A stretch of 64,000 nt of DNA from a virus (IMGVR_UViG_3300009610_000028:19415-83414), one strand, 5' to 3'; positions 42,347 through 50,406 are shown, counted from the stretch's first letter. Numbers and translations: made by a program. Notes: generated by a model from the sequence alone, not told the origin.

Positions 42347-42364
42347 GCGGCGTGGCCACGCCGC
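42347..42364. repeat. 18-bp perfect palindrome
   Basis: GCGGCGTGGCCACGCCGC is fully self-complementary and lies 7 nt after the tRNA-like element. It could be a protein site, a processing stem or part of a terminator complex. No T-run follows. Confidence 0.7.
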
Positions 42365-42370
42365 GATCTT

Positions 42371-42418
42371 CGGTGGAGTGGGCTGCGCCTTTCAAGCGGG
42401 GCCTGCCACCGTTTTCTT
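42371..42418 (+). terminator. Terminator-like hairpin
   Basis: CGGTGG (42371-42376) pairs with CCACCG (42406-42411), with an inner CGC/GCG stem, followed by TTTTCTT. It lies between the tRNA-like element and the next gene. Confidence 0.5.
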
Positions 42419-42432
42419 ACACAGGATTTGCC

Positions 42433-42675
42433 ATGAAGGTTTGGTCGTTGCGCCCATTGGACGAAGCACTTGGTCCGTGGGTTCCGTGGGAAGACAAGTG
42501 CTTTGGATTCGTGATCGCCGCTGAGGACGAAGCGACTGCTCGTGCTATGGCTGCCGGCGATCCTGGCGACGAGGGGGCGGATGCCTGGTTCGATCCTACG
42601 ATGTCCTCTTGCATCGACATCTCTTCTAACCCACCGGCCGAAGCCACGGTCATCATGCGCGACTATGCGTCATAA
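42433..42675 (+). CDS. Conserved small phage protein (80 aa)
   Basis: ATG 42433 follows CAGGA. The sequence MKVWSLRPLDEALGPWVPWE, DKCFGFVIAAEDEATARAMA, DEGADAWFDPTMSSCIDI and EATVIMRDYAS has the layout of a common small phage protein of unknown role, in which xxFGFVVxAxxExxARxxA is followed by xWLDPxxSxC (family recalled, not searched). Soluble and compact. No enzymatic motif. Confidence 0.65.
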   Translation: MKVWSLRPLDEALGPWVPWEDKCFGFVIAAEDEATARAMAAGDPGDEGADAWFDPTMSSCIDISSNPPAEATVIMRDYAS

Positions 42676-42685
42676 AGGATAACGA

Positions 42686-43213
42686 ATGCCTGTCGAAGCC
42701 GTGCTCATTCAACAGCCGGCAATCGACTTCACAACTCTTCTGACAATCAGTGGCCAAGCTCTCGGCCACAACATCGCCCGCGAGGCTGACACCAGTCACC
42801 GCAAGATGGCGGATGCTGAGAAGTTCCTGTCGTGCCTCTCAGCACTGCGGGATGAAGTCGTTGCACCAACTCCCAATCTTCTATCGCACGTCTCGTTCAG
42901 CGTCCTCTTGATCGCTGACAACTACGACCTACTAGACATCCTCGAATGCGCCTCCGGTATGCCGTTCGTGCGGGCTGAGACTACAGCCCCACAGGACATC
43001 GACCTGTGCGTCATCAGTGGAACGCTCCAGCAGTGGCGAGATGCCGTTGCCACGGGCACGTCCGAGTCAGTGTCGTCAAACGTGCGCCTCTGCTACTCAA
43101 AAATCCTTCTGCTGTTTGATCGCGTCGGCCTCTCGAACGTCTGGAAAGACTACGAGAAGCGCCCGTCCGCAGATCACAGCGGCTTCTACTTAGAGGACAA
43201 ACGGCGTGTCTGA
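42686..43213 (+). CDS. Hypothetical protein upstream of helicase
   Basis: A 175-residue, mostly helical protein (AREADTSHRKMADAEKFLSC, LCVISGTLQQWRDAVATG, SSNVRLCYSKILLLFDRVGL). It overlaps the helicase gene by 8 nt, so expression is coupled. It lacks recognisable motifs. It may assist the helicase or be an independent early protein. Confidence 0.6.
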   Translation: MPVEAVLIQQPAIDFTTLLTISGQALGHNIAREADTSHRKMADAEKFLSCLSALRDEVVAPTPNLLSHVSFSVLLIADNYDLLDILECASGMPFVRAETTAPQDIDLCVISGTLQQWRDAVATGTSESVSSNVRLCYSKILLLFDRVGLSNVWKDYEKRPSADHSGFYLEDKRRV

Positions 43214-45212
43214 AATTCTCGATGTCAAACTCACTACTCGAACTTCAAGCGGAAGACTGATTCGTTCATCGGCCAAGATTGAATACAAGGACGGCCGCAT
43301 CTACTTCGTCAAATCGCCCTTCTCGCTCAAAGACGAGATCAAGGCAATGCGGGGATCGCACTGGCACGGCCGGGAAGACGATTCCTACGAAGACTACCGG
43401 AAGATTTGGTCGGTCGATGACTGCCAACGCAATCGCTTCCAACTTGGCTTCCTCATGGAAGAGGATGTCTATGCCTGGTTCGACCGCGACCTGATCCAGC
43501 ACACCTATGAAGGCACGACGCTCGATGGGCTGCCCAAAGAGTTGATGCCCCACCAGAAGGACTTGGCGGATAGCGGCCTGACCTATCACTTCCAACTGTG
43601 GGCTGCGGAGATGGGCGTCGGCAAGACGCTGGCCGCCCAGAAGGTGATTGAGAAGAGCGGCGCGAAGCTTTGGTATTGGATCGGACCCAAGTCGTCGATA
43701 CCCAACATCAAGCGTGAGTTCCGCCGATGGGGCTTCAACTTCGATGGCCCAATCAAAGTCGAGTTCATCACCTACGAAGAACTCGTTCGTCGCGTTGACG
43801 ATTGGAACTGGGAAAGCGACAAGCTTCCCCAAGGCGTGATCTTCGACGAGTCCAGCCGCCTCAAGGGCGCTACGAGTCAACGGACCAAGGCCGCTCAGCG
43901 GCTGGCCGATTGGATTCGCGAGCACTACGGCGTCGAGAAGGGCTTCGTCATCGAGATGAGCGGAACGCCGTCTCCGAAGTCGCCTGTCGATTGGTGGAGT
44001 CAGTGCGAGATTGCCTGGCCTGGCTTCCTGCGAGAAGGCAGCCCGAAGGCGCTGGAGCAACGCTGCGGCTTTGTCGTTATGCAGCAGTTCGATGCGGGAG
44101 TGTTCCCGAAGCGGATTGGCTGGAAGGACGATGAGCGGAAATGCAAGCACTGCGGTCTCTTTGAAGAGGCCGGTGTTCACGAGCTTGATCCAGACGCGGC
44201 CGAGGCGGACTTTCACCGCTACGATCCGAGCATCAATGAAGTTGCCTTCATGTACGACCGGCTCAAGGGCCTGGTCGTAATCAAGCACAAGAAAGATTGC
44301 TTGACGTTGCCGGACAAACGCTACCGGAAAATCATGTGCCCGCCCAACGCGAGCACGCTCCGAGTGGCCAGTGCGATTGCCGAGAGTGCGCCCAACACGA
44401 TCACGGGCTTGACGCTGCTCCGCGAATTGAGCGACGGCTTCCAATACCGCGACGTGGAAGATGGAGAAATTCCTTGCCCGCACTGCCCGAAGAGTTGCGG
44501 GGAGATTGAGGAATGGTTCGATCCTTCTGACGAAGAGGCAACCTACAGTGCCATCGAGTTCCTCAGTGAGGAGTTCGTGGCCAAGCTCCAGAAGCGAATC
44601 GTGCCTTGCACGCGCTGCGGTGGCGACAAGGTTGTGCCGAAAGTTGTTCGGATCACTCGCGAGATTCCTTGCCCGAAAGACAAGGCTCTCAAGCAACTGC
44701 TCGAAGAGTGCGAAGAGACCGGCCGGATCGTGATCTTTGCTGGCTTCACTGGCAGCGTGGATCGCGTCGTTACCTTCTGCCAGAAAGAGAAGTGGTCGGT
44801 CGTTCGCTGCGACGGCCGTGGTTTCCAAGTCACCGACAAGGATGGCAACGTTATCACGCAGGGCGGCGAAGAGGCGCTCAACTACTGGGCCGACCGTGAG
44901 AACCAACACGTTGCCTTCGTGGCCCACCCTGAATCGGGCGGCATGAGCTTGACCCTGGTCGAAGCACGGATGGCCGTGTACTGGTCGAACAGCTTCAAGC
45001 CTGAGTACAGATCGCAAAGCGAAGATCGTATCCACCGTAAAGGAATGGATGAAAATCTTGGCTGTGAGATCGTTGATCTAATTCACCTGCCAACTGATTC
45101 GCGGGTGCTCGAAGTCATCCAAGCCAACCGCAAGTTGGAACTGATGACGATGGGCGAGTTCACGGACGCTCTCGAAGGTGAGGGCGCGGATGTCGAAGAA
45201 CTCGCGGCCTAA
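43206..45212 (+). CDS. SNF2-type superfamily 2 helicase with zinc-binding cysteines
   Basis: The 668-residue protein starts at GTG 43206. Helicase motifs are visible: Q-like LPKELMPHQKDLADSG, motif I AAEMGVGKTLAA (133-144), motif II VIFDESSRLK (211-220; DESS instead of DEAH), motif III MSGTP and motif VI QSEDRIHRKG. Between the lobes lie CKHC, CPHCPKSC and CTRCGG pairs that probably bind zinc. Such proteins move on duplex DNA and may remodel replication or recombination complexes. SWI/SNF-like helicases are common in large phages. Confidence 0.85.
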   Translation: MSEILDVKLTTRTSSGRLIRSSAKIEYKDGRIYFVKSPFSLKDEIKAMRGSHWHGREDDSYEDYRKIWSVDDCQRNRFQLGFLMEEDVYAWFDRDLIQHTYEGTTLDGLPKELMPHQKDLADSGLTYHFQLWAAEMGVGKTLAAQKVIEKSGAKLWYWIGPKSSIPNIKREFRRWGFNFDGPIKVEFITYEELVRRVDDWNWESDKLPQGVIFDESSRLKGATSQRTKAAQRLADWIREHYGVEKGFVIEMSGTPSPKSPVDWWSQCEIAWPGFLREGSPKALEQRCGFVVMQQFDAGVFPKRIGWKDDERKCKHCGLFEEAGVHELDPDAAEADFHRYDPSINEVAFMYDRLKGLVVIKHKKDCLTLPDKRYRKIMCPPNASTLRVASAIAESAPNTITGLTLLRELSDGFQYRDVEDGEIPCPHCPKSCGEIEEWFDPSDEEATYSAIEFLSEEFVAKLQKRIVPCTRCGGDKVVPKVVRITREIPCPKDKALKQLLEECEETGRIVIFAGFTGSVDRVVTFCQKEKWSVVRCDGRGFQVTDKDGNVITQGGEEALNYWADRENQHVAFVAHPESGGMSLTLVEARMAVYWSNSFKPEYRSQSEDRIHRKGMDENLGCEIVDLIHLPTDSRVLEVIQANRKLELMTMGEFTDALEGEGADVEELAA

Positions 45213-45228
45213 CTCTCAAAGGATTTCC

Positions 45229-46557
45229 ATGAGCAAGAAGATCAGCCCGGCTAAGGCTGCGCGCATAAAGGCCGACATCGCAACTGAGATGACGCAGGCC
45301 AAGATCGCAAAGAAGCACAAAGTCAGTCGATCCGTTGTCAGTGACATTGCTACCGGCCGTCTGCATAAGAACGTGCCCTGGCCCAACGGTGAGCCGGTCC
45401 CGAAGAGGTCGGGCGGCCAGCGAAAGAAACTCGATAAGGTCGATCCCACAAACAAACGCATCTTGGAGCTTGAGGCGGAGATCATCCATCTCACCGAGGA
45501 GCGGAATCGCGAACGGGCAAAGAACAAGGCCAGCGCCAAGACGCAGGGACTGTTCCGCGCCATCGTGAAAGAGATGGAAGATCGGGTCGTGCCCTTCAAG
45601 CATCTGCCCAAGGCTATCCAGTCACGCAAACGCGGCAGTGCAATCGAAGAACACGTCGTAATGCACTTGAGCGACGGCCACCACGATCAGGTCATCACAC
45701 CAGAAGAGACACTCGGTTTCGAGCAGCACGATTTTCCAATCGCTTGCTGCCGCGCTGAGCAATACGTGGACACGGTGATCGACTGGTGCAAGGGCACGCT
45801 CGCTCCTAAGTTCGATTTCAGAGTGCTCTGGATTCCTGCCTACGGTGACCACACCAGCGGTGAGATTCACGGACACGGCAATCGGTCGTACTACCGCAAT
45901 CAGTTCAAGAACTGCCTGGCGATTGGACAACTCCATGCCCTCATGTATCGCGATCTGGCTTGCCATTTCGATCAAGTCAATGTCGTGTACCTTTCCGGCA
46001 ATCATGGTCGGCGTTCGACGACAAAAGATTATCACGGTGCCCAAGACAACTTCGACTTCCTCATCGGTGAAGTAGCTCGACTGCATTGCCGGGACATGGC
46101 GAACGTTTCGTTCCTCATCCCGAATGCGTACTCGATCAATCTCGACATCAACGGCGTCGGGTTCAACTTCTCGCATGGCGACGACGTGAAGGGCAACGGC
46201 GGCATCCCATTCTACGGAATGGTGAGACGCCAGAAGGGTCTCTCGGCCCTGCATGCGATGAGCGGTCAACAACGAGTCCGCTACTTCTGCATGGGCCATC
46301 ATCACACGACAAGTGCCCTGTCCGATCTGGACGGCGAACTGTTGGTGAACGGTGCCTGGGTCGGAACCGATCCTTATTCGTTCAACTCGTTCAGCGGCTA
46401 CCGCGAGCCGGCACAGCTTCTCCACGGAGTCAATCCCAAGTACGGGATCACGTGGCGGATGAACGTGAAGCTTCGCCAAGAGTCGGAACTGTTCGGTCCC
46501 AAGCGATACAAGATCGACGGCGGCCGTGATGTTGGTCCCTTACTCCTGGAGCGCTAA
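45229..46557 (+). CDS. Metallophosphoesterase with N-terminal helix-turn-helix
   Basis: ATG 45229 follows AAAGGA. Residues 22-45 form a helix-turn-helix (TQAKIAKKHKVSRSVVSDIA) and 70-105 a charged helix. The calcineurin-like core has HLSDGHHD (Asp149, His151), YGDHTSGEI, LSGNHGR, FNFSHGDD and MGHHHTT, the five metal-binding blocks. The enzyme likely cleaves phosphodiesters, perhaps on DNA; the DNA-binding N-terminus would position it. This combination resembles large-phage nucleases or repair phosphoesterases, but the substrate is unknown. Confidence 0.8.
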   Translation: MSKKISPAKAARIKADIATEMTQAKIAKKHKVSRSVVSDIATGRLHKNVPWPNGEPVPKRSGGQRKKLDKVDPTNKRILELEAEIIHLTEERNRERAKNKASAKTQGLFRAIVKEMEDRVVPFKHLPKAIQSRKRGSAIEEHVVMHLSDGHHDQVITPEETLGFEQHDFPIACCRAEQYVDTVIDWCKGTLAPKFDFRVLWIPAYGDHTSGEIHGHGNRSYYRNQFKNCLAIGQLHALMYRDLACHFDQVNVVYLSGNHGRRSTTKDYHGAQDNFDFLIGEVARLHCRDMANVSFLIPNAYSINLDINGVGFNFSHGDDVKGNGGIPFYGMVRRQKGLSALHAMSGQQRVRYFCMGHHHTTSALSDLDGELLVNGAWVGTDPYSFNSFSGYREPAQLLHGVNPKYGITWRMNVKLRQESELFGPKRYKIDGGRDVGPLLLER

Positions 46558-46728
46558 ATGACGAGCGACGAAGACTGCAAGCAACGCGCTGAGCAACTTC
46601 TGGCCTACATGGCGGGCGACGAAGACGTGTGGGATGGCTACGGCGTTTACGAAGTAGCCAGCATCCTCGAACCACTCGCTCACTTCTACCTGGAGAACGC
46701 ATGCCTGCCTTCCGCAAGAAGCCCGTGA
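46558..46728 (+). CDS. Small acidic protein (56 aa)
   Basis: The frame starts directly after the phosphoesterase stop (TAA then ATG). It reads MTSDEDCKQRAEQLLAYMAG, DEDVWDGYGVYEVASILEPL, AHFYLENACLPSARSP. The helical, acidic sequence and its 28-nt overlap with the next gene support translation. Function unknown. Confidence 0.55.
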   Translation: MTSDEDCKQRAEQLLAYMAGDEDVWDGYGVYEVASILEPLAHFYLENACLPSARSP

Positions 46729-46985
46729 TCGTCGAAGCGTTCCGCGCTGCCGAGCGGACGATCATCGCCGCAGAACTAACGCTGCACAAGCACGATCTGC
46801 TCGCCGAGGAAGGTGACTGGATCATCAAAGGACTCAATGGAGAGATGTATCCCTGCAAGGACGACATCTTTCGGGCGACGTATGAGCCGGTCGGGAAAGA
46901 AGGCGTGTGGGCGTTGCTCGCCGCCGGACCCGACACACCCAATGACGACGAACCAATCATCCTCAAATTCCCTGGTGTCGAATGA
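46701..46985 (+). CDS. Conserved small phage protein (94 aa)
   Basis: ATG 46701 has GGAG 5 nt ahead. The sequence MPAFRKKPVIVEAFRAAERT ... EEGDWIIKGLNGEMYPCKDD, IFRATYEPVG matches a frequent small phage protein pattern, (K/R)KPVVVEAxxW...GDW(I/V)xxGxxGExYPCxPDIFxxTYE. Its role is unknown. It overlaps genes on both sides. Confidence 0.7.
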   Translation: MPAFRKKPVIVEAFRAAERTIIAAELTLHKHDLLAEEGDWIIKGLNGEMYPCKDDIFRATYEPVGKEGVWALLAAGPDTPNDDEPIILKFPGVE

Positions 46986-47269
46986 ACCTGAACAGTGAGC
47001 TTGATGCAATGCGGCTGCTCATCGAGCAGCGTTTGAACGGTCTGATCCTCGCGACAGCGCCTTCGGAGAAGTCAGAGATCAGCCAGGTGCTGCTCCCGCT
47101 TCTCGACTTCGCCAAGCTGCTCATCGAACTGGACCTCAAGTTGGTCCAGCCCGTCACGGTGAAGCCGAAGCGGTCTTACAACCCTTTCGACGACATCGAA
47201 GACGATGATGAGGATGACGACTTCATTCCCGATGAGGATGACACGGACCTCGAAGAGTGGGGTCTATGA
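46982..47269 (+). CDS. Small protein with very acidic C-terminus
   Basis: A 95-residue protein; residues 1-50 are helical (ELDAMRLLIEQRLNGLIL, EISQVLLPLLDFAKLLIELDLK), while residues 68-93 are almost all Asp/Glu (FDDIEDDDEDDDFIPDEDD). Acidic tails of this type occur in DNA mimics and SSB-like partners. Overlaps its neighbours as ATGA at each end. Confidence 0.6.
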   Translation: MNLNSELDAMRLLIEQRLNGLILATAPSEKSEISQVLLPLLDFAKLLIELDLKLVQPVTVKPKRSYNPFDDIEDDDEDDDFIPDEDDTDLEEWGL

Positions 47270-48012
47270 ATTCATCGTTTCTCGCCTTCCCATCCTACGA
47301 CGGGAAGGTTGACGCCCGTGCCAGCAAGGGCGCGTTCTTTGCAGGCCGGCATCCAATCTACGTCTCCTGTCAAGGTGACAGTCTCCTCGCGAAGAACTTC
47401 AACACGCTCTATGCCACGGCATTAGAGATGAAGTTGGTCAATCCTGACATGAAGTGGTTTGCGATGCTCCACGCGGACATCGAACCAGAAGAGTTTTGGC
47501 TAGACAAGCTTATCGCTGAGGCCGAACTGCACGACGCGGATATGCTATCCGTTGTGGTGCCAATCAAGGATGACCGGGGTGTCACAAGCACTGCGTTTGC
47601 TAAGCCTGGTGATCGGTTCAATATGCACACCCGCCTGACAATGAATCAGGTGAACCACGCATCGTTTCCACAGACGTTTGATTTGCATCAAGCGGCTGAT
47701 GCGTTGGAGCGGTTGCCAATTCATCTACGGATGAAGAACGTGCCGCGCGAAGCTCTGCTCGTCAACACGGGCTGCTTCTGTTTGAATCTCGATAAGCCGT
47801 GGTCCGACCAACTATGGTTCACGATCAACGACAAGATCGAGAAAGTGGATGGGCACTACGTTGTGCTCAACGAACCGGAAGACTGGTTCTTCTCGCGACT
47901 CCTGGCCTCACATGGCGCGAGAGTGATGGCAACAAAGCACGTGCGTTTGAGCCATCACGGCGTAACACCCTACAAGAATTGGGAAACCTGGGGCCAACCC
48001 AAAGACCTGTAA
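47266..48012 (+). CDS. Putative GT-A fold glycosyltransferase
   Basis: ATG 47266 overlaps the previous stop. The 248-residue protein has WFAMLHADIEPEEFWLDKLI, with an HAD tripeptide where GT-A enzymes carry their metal-binding DxD. ADMLSVVVPIKDDRG, NTGCFCLNLDKPW and EPEDWFFSRLLASHGARVMATKHVRLSHHG follow. The last block (E-D-W ... G.... H.G) is typical of family 2-like glycosyltransferases. In a phage it could modify DNA, virion or host surface sugars; nothing here decides which. Confidence 0.7.
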   Translation: MNSSFLAFPSYDGKVDARASKGAFFAGRHPIYVSCQGDSLLAKNFNTLYATALEMKLVNPDMKWFAMLHADIEPEEFWLDKLIAEAELHDADMLSVVVPIKDDRGVTSTAFAKPGDRFNMHTRLTMNQVNHASFPQTFDLHQAADALERLPIHLRMKNVPREALLVNTGCFCLNLDKPWSDQLWFTINDKIEKVDGHYVVLNEPEDWFFSRLLASHGARVMATKHVRLSHHGVTPYKNWETWGQPKDL

Positions 48013-48020
48013 AGGAACGT

Positions 48021-48161
48021 ATGAGCGATTCTCTAATCTACTTTCTGGGCCACCGTCCGCTGTTCAATCTCGTTCGGTGGGCCGCTTTCTTCACCACAGC
48101 GGGGTTCGGCTTGGGTTTCGGCCTTTCGCTGAGCACCTTCCTGATGCGGGTGATCTTCTAG
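48021..48161 (+). CDS. Small membrane protein (46 aa)
   Basis: ATG 48021 follows AAAGGAA. Residues about 18-38 form a membrane helix (VRWAAFFTTAGFGLGFGLSL). The short size and Gly/Phe richness suit a toxin-like or membrane-lesion peptide, or simply an accessory membrane protein. Function unknown. Confidence 0.55.
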   Translation: MSDSLIYFLGHRPLFNLVRWAAFFTTAGFGLGFGLSLSTFLMRVIF

Positions 48162-48220
48162 TCAACATACCCGGTGTCCCTCTCCCGCTTGCGGTGACGA
48201 ACATAAAGGCCGGGTTTTAC

Positions 48221-48292
48221 TGTGCCCTAGCACAATGGTAGTGCTCGTCACTGTTAATGACGCGGTTCCTGGTTCGAGTCCAGGGGGCACAG
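48221..48292 (+). tRNA. tRNA-Asn (anticodon GTT)
   Basis: A complete cloverleaf of 72 nt. The acceptor stem TGTGCCC pairs fully with GGGCACA, the D-stem is GCAC/GTGC, and the anticodon stem CGTCA/TGACG carries loop CTGTTAA, giving anticodon GTT at 48253-48255. The T-arm is CCTGG TTCGAGT CCAGG with discriminator G. CCA is not encoded. It lies between small early genes, a usual place for phage tRNAs. Confidence 0.93.
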
Positions 48293-48311
48293 CTTCACAA
48301 TGGAGGTTTGA

Positions 48312-48794
48312 ATGTTTCACTCACCGATGGCACCCGATGCTCACGACAGCATGGATCGAACTATTGAGTTTGGTTACGACGTGATGATCGGAGGAACGGT
48401 TGCATGGAAGATCGAAAGGATCAGTCGGTTCGAGGAACGGCGTACTCGGATTTGCTGTCTTCGAGACGGGGAGCACGACTCCGAGACAGAGAAGGACATC
48501 AAAACGCTCGAAAGTTGGGGCGTCTATGTTCGTCAAGTTCCTCGGATCGGGTTTTGGGAGAACACGATTGGCGGTGGTTGGTGGCGTTTACATGACACTC
48601 CGATGGTTCGCCAAGTTCTTCAAAGGATCAATAAGCACGACGAGCAACTAAGCGACATGCTCACCGATGCCTTCGATGTTGTGTTCAAAGCGGGCTATCG
48701 TCCGCATGTTCTGATTGCTGATGCGGTTGGCGACGTTCGCTGGACGCCAGTAACAAGTAAGAACGTTTGCGCGAGGAATGACAATGGACGCTGA
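48312..48794 (+). CDS. Hypothetical protein (160 aa)
   Basis: ATG 48312 has GGAGG at a good distance. The frame reads as a plausible soluble protein (WKIERISRFEERRTRICCLR, VRQVPRIGFWENTIGGGWWR, NKHDEQLSDMLTDAFDVVFK). Shorter frames overlap it in other registers but lack comparable start signals. No family is recognised. It overlaps the next small gene by 11 nt. Confidence 0.6.
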   Translation: MFHSPMAPDAHDSMDRTIEFGYDVMIGGTVAWKIERISRFEERRTRICCLRDGEHDSETEKDIKTLESWGVYVRQVPRIGFWENTIGGGWWRLHDTPMVRQVLQRINKHDEQLSDMLTDAFDVVFKAGYRPHVLIADAVGDVRWTPVTSKNVCARNDNGR

Positions 48795-48960
48795 ACGTGT
48801 TTTCAAAGCTCTGCTCGACGAACTGAACAACTTCGAGAAGGGTGAAGTGTGCGTGGCGCTCGCGGAGTTTCTCCGCGACCAAGACTATTTCGTCGCCGAG
48901 GACGAGGACGAACTGTTTGACCTGGCCCTGGAAAACACGGACCTCGTTGAACCCGAATAG
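48784..48960 (+). CDS. Small acidic protein (58 aa)
   Basis: GAGGA lies 6 nt before ATG 48784; the ATG at 48778 is too close to it. The acidic sequence ERVFKALLDELNNFEKGEVC, VALAEFLRDQDYFVAEDEDE is helical throughout. A terminator follows the stop. Function unknown. Confidence 0.6.
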   Translation: MDAERVFKALLDELNNFEKGEVCVALAEFLRDQDYFVAEDEDELFDLALENTDLVEPE

Positions 48961-48967
48961 GATATAT

Positions 48968-48994
48968 GCCCGGCCTCGCGGCCGGGCTTTCTTC
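48968..48994 (+). terminator. Intrinsic terminator
   Basis: GCCCGGCC (48968-48975) pairs perfectly with GGCCGGGC (48980-48987) around TCGC, followed by TTTCTTC. It ends directly upstream of the second ParB-like gene. Confidence 0.88.
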
Positions 48995-49000
48995 GTCTCT

Positions 49001-49834
49001 ATGGAACGCATCGCAAAGTACGACGCCTATCGGGTGCCCACGCCACGTATCTACGTGGACCTCGATTTCAACTGCCGGCTACCGTTCACTTTGGAATCGG
49101 TGCAGAGCCTGGCTGACAACATTCGCGACAACGATCTTGAGATTCCGGTCGTGCTCCAGCGCGTGAGCGACATGGACAACCCGATCTCAGGATTCGACTT
49201 CCGTCTCGTCGCTGGTTTCCGTCGCTACTTCGCGATGGTCTATCTGCTCAAGTGGACGGAGATTCCTGCAAACATCCGAGAAGGAATGACGGATCGTCAG
49301 GCGGAGATTCTCAACCTGACGGAGAACCTGGAGCGCCGAGACCTGAACCCACTGGAAGAAGCGCAAGCACTTGCTCGACGCTTCCCACCTGGCACGCCGC
49401 TTCGCACGATTGCCAAGGCCGTGAATCGCGACAAGCGATGGGTTAGCCAGCGTCTTCACATCATGGAGCTTGCCGAACAACTCCGACCGAAGGTGGCAGC
49501 CAAGATGCTGACGCTGCTCGATGTCGAGATGCTCGTCAAGCTGCCGCCGGAGAGACAGATCGAAGGTGCCAACGAGTTGATCCAAGCTCGCGGCAAGAAT
49601 AAGCACAAGCTCAAAGTCAATCCTGAGTTCCGTCGCAAGTTCCGCGAGAAGCGGGGCAAAGAGGAAGTGAACCGCAGGATCGCCCAACTTCTGCAACTGG
49701 GACTCGGCGGACTAGCAACCCGCTTCGGTGCCTGGTTTGTGGGTTATATCAGTGATGAGGATTTTGACGGCGACATACGGCTTGCCCTCAAATCTTTGGA
49801 CCCAAAATCGGCACAACCTGCATTTGCCGGGTAG
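49001..49834 (+). CDS. ParB-like CTPase/DNA-binding protein 2
   Basis: A 277-residue protein from ATG 49001. It retains both CTP-binding motifs of ParB: GFRRYFA (box C1) and ENLERRDLNPLEEA (box C2), followed by the helix-turn-helix LRTIAKAVNRDKRWVSQRLH. The first ParB-like protein (40200) lacks a clean C2 box, so only this copy looks able to act as a CTP clamp. No ParA is present, so roles in gene control, chromosome compaction or spreading on phage DNA are more likely than classical partition. It follows a terminator closely. Confidence 0.8.
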   Translation: MERIAKYDAYRVPTPRIYVDLDFNCRLPFTLESVQSLADNIRDNDLEIPVVLQRVSDMDNPISGFDFRLVAGFRRYFAMVYLLKWTEIPANIREGMTDRQAEILNLTENLERRDLNPLEEAQALARRFPPGTPLRTIAKAVNRDKRWVSQRLHIMELAEQLRPKVAAKMLTLLDVEMLVKLPPERQIEGANELIQARGKNKHKLKVNPEFRRKFREKRGKEEVNRRIAQLLQLGLGGLATRFGAWFVGYISDEDFDGDIRLALKSLDPKSAQPAFAG

Positions 49835-49847
49835 CAGGAATTCTCCC

Positions 49848-49999
49848 GACCCTCCAACTCAATGAGGGTCTCAGCGAGCGCTCTCTAGCGCTGAACCTAT
49901 AACCGCACGGCCGCAAAGCTAGGACTGCCGTTGCCGGGCTGTAACGCATTTCATTTCGACCGTGGCTGGTCGAGCACCCTGCGGATCGCTGAGACCCTC
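49848..49999 (+). ncRNA. Structured intergenic RNA candidate
   Basis: Between two genes, GAGGGTCTCAGCGA (49864-49877) pairs perfectly over 14 bp with 49986-49999. Inside lie GCGCT/AGCGC (49878-49891, 4-nt loop), ACGGC/GCCGT, and TCGACC/GGTCGA around 49957-49974. An alternative helix pairs GACCCTC (49848-49854) with GAGGGTC (49864-49870), which would break the long helix. This is a multibranched fold with a possible switch, typical of functional RNAs. No known class was recognised by eye. Confidence 0.5.
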
Positions 50000-50010
50000 C
50001 AAGACACTCT

Positions 50011-50406
50011 ATGTACCCAGATCACGAGAAGGACTTTCTCATCCCAGTCAAGCTCAAGAGCGGGTTAGTTGTTTACCTGCTTGAAGAGGATGACGCCGAC
50101 GCTGTGAAGGCCGCTGATCGAGCCGGCCGACCGCTTCCGCCACCGAAGAATCACCGGCTGCTGCCGTTCGGTCAGGGAGTCAAAGAGATCACTAGCGAGC
50201 GCTTCGAGTGCCACTACCGAGATGAGAGTCTCGGCACCTTTCGCACGCTCTATGAAGCTCTTTCGCAATGGGACTACGCAGAACGCTACGAGCGCTTCTG
50301 CATCATTCGTGATCGCGAGCAAGCGGAGATTGACTCCCGCTATTACTCCGAACTGACATTCGACAAGGACGGCTACAAGGTGTTCAAACCTCGGCCGAAA
50401 GAATGA
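50011..50406 (+). CDS. Hypothetical protein upstream of DNA polymerase
   Basis: A 131-residue protein (DFLIPVKLKSGLVVYLLEED, HYRDESLGTFRTLYEALSQWDYAERYERF) overlapping the polymerase gene as ATGA. Mixed alpha/beta with charged ends. Coupling to the polymerase suggests a replication role, but no motif identifies it. It starts 11 nt after the structured RNA candidate. Confidence 0.6.
   Translation: MYPDHEKDFLIPVKLKSGLVVYLLEEDDADAVKAADRAGRPLPPPKNHRLLPFGQGVKEITSERFECHYRDESLGTFRTLYEALSQWDYAERYERFCIIRDREQAEIDSRYYSELTFDKDGYKVFKPRPKE

Noticed and set aside
43266-45035. 589-residue antisense frame over the helicase gene
   Set aside because: It covers intact helicase motifs on the other strand and has no recognisable motifs of its own.
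48400-48651. Alternative frame with a basic, partly hydrophobic sequence
   Set aside because: It overlaps the better-signalled 48312 gene and lacks a convincing ribosome-binding site.
40200-49834. Plasmid-type parABS partition system
   Set aside because: Two ParB-like genes are present but no ParA or clear parS array is seen in the window.
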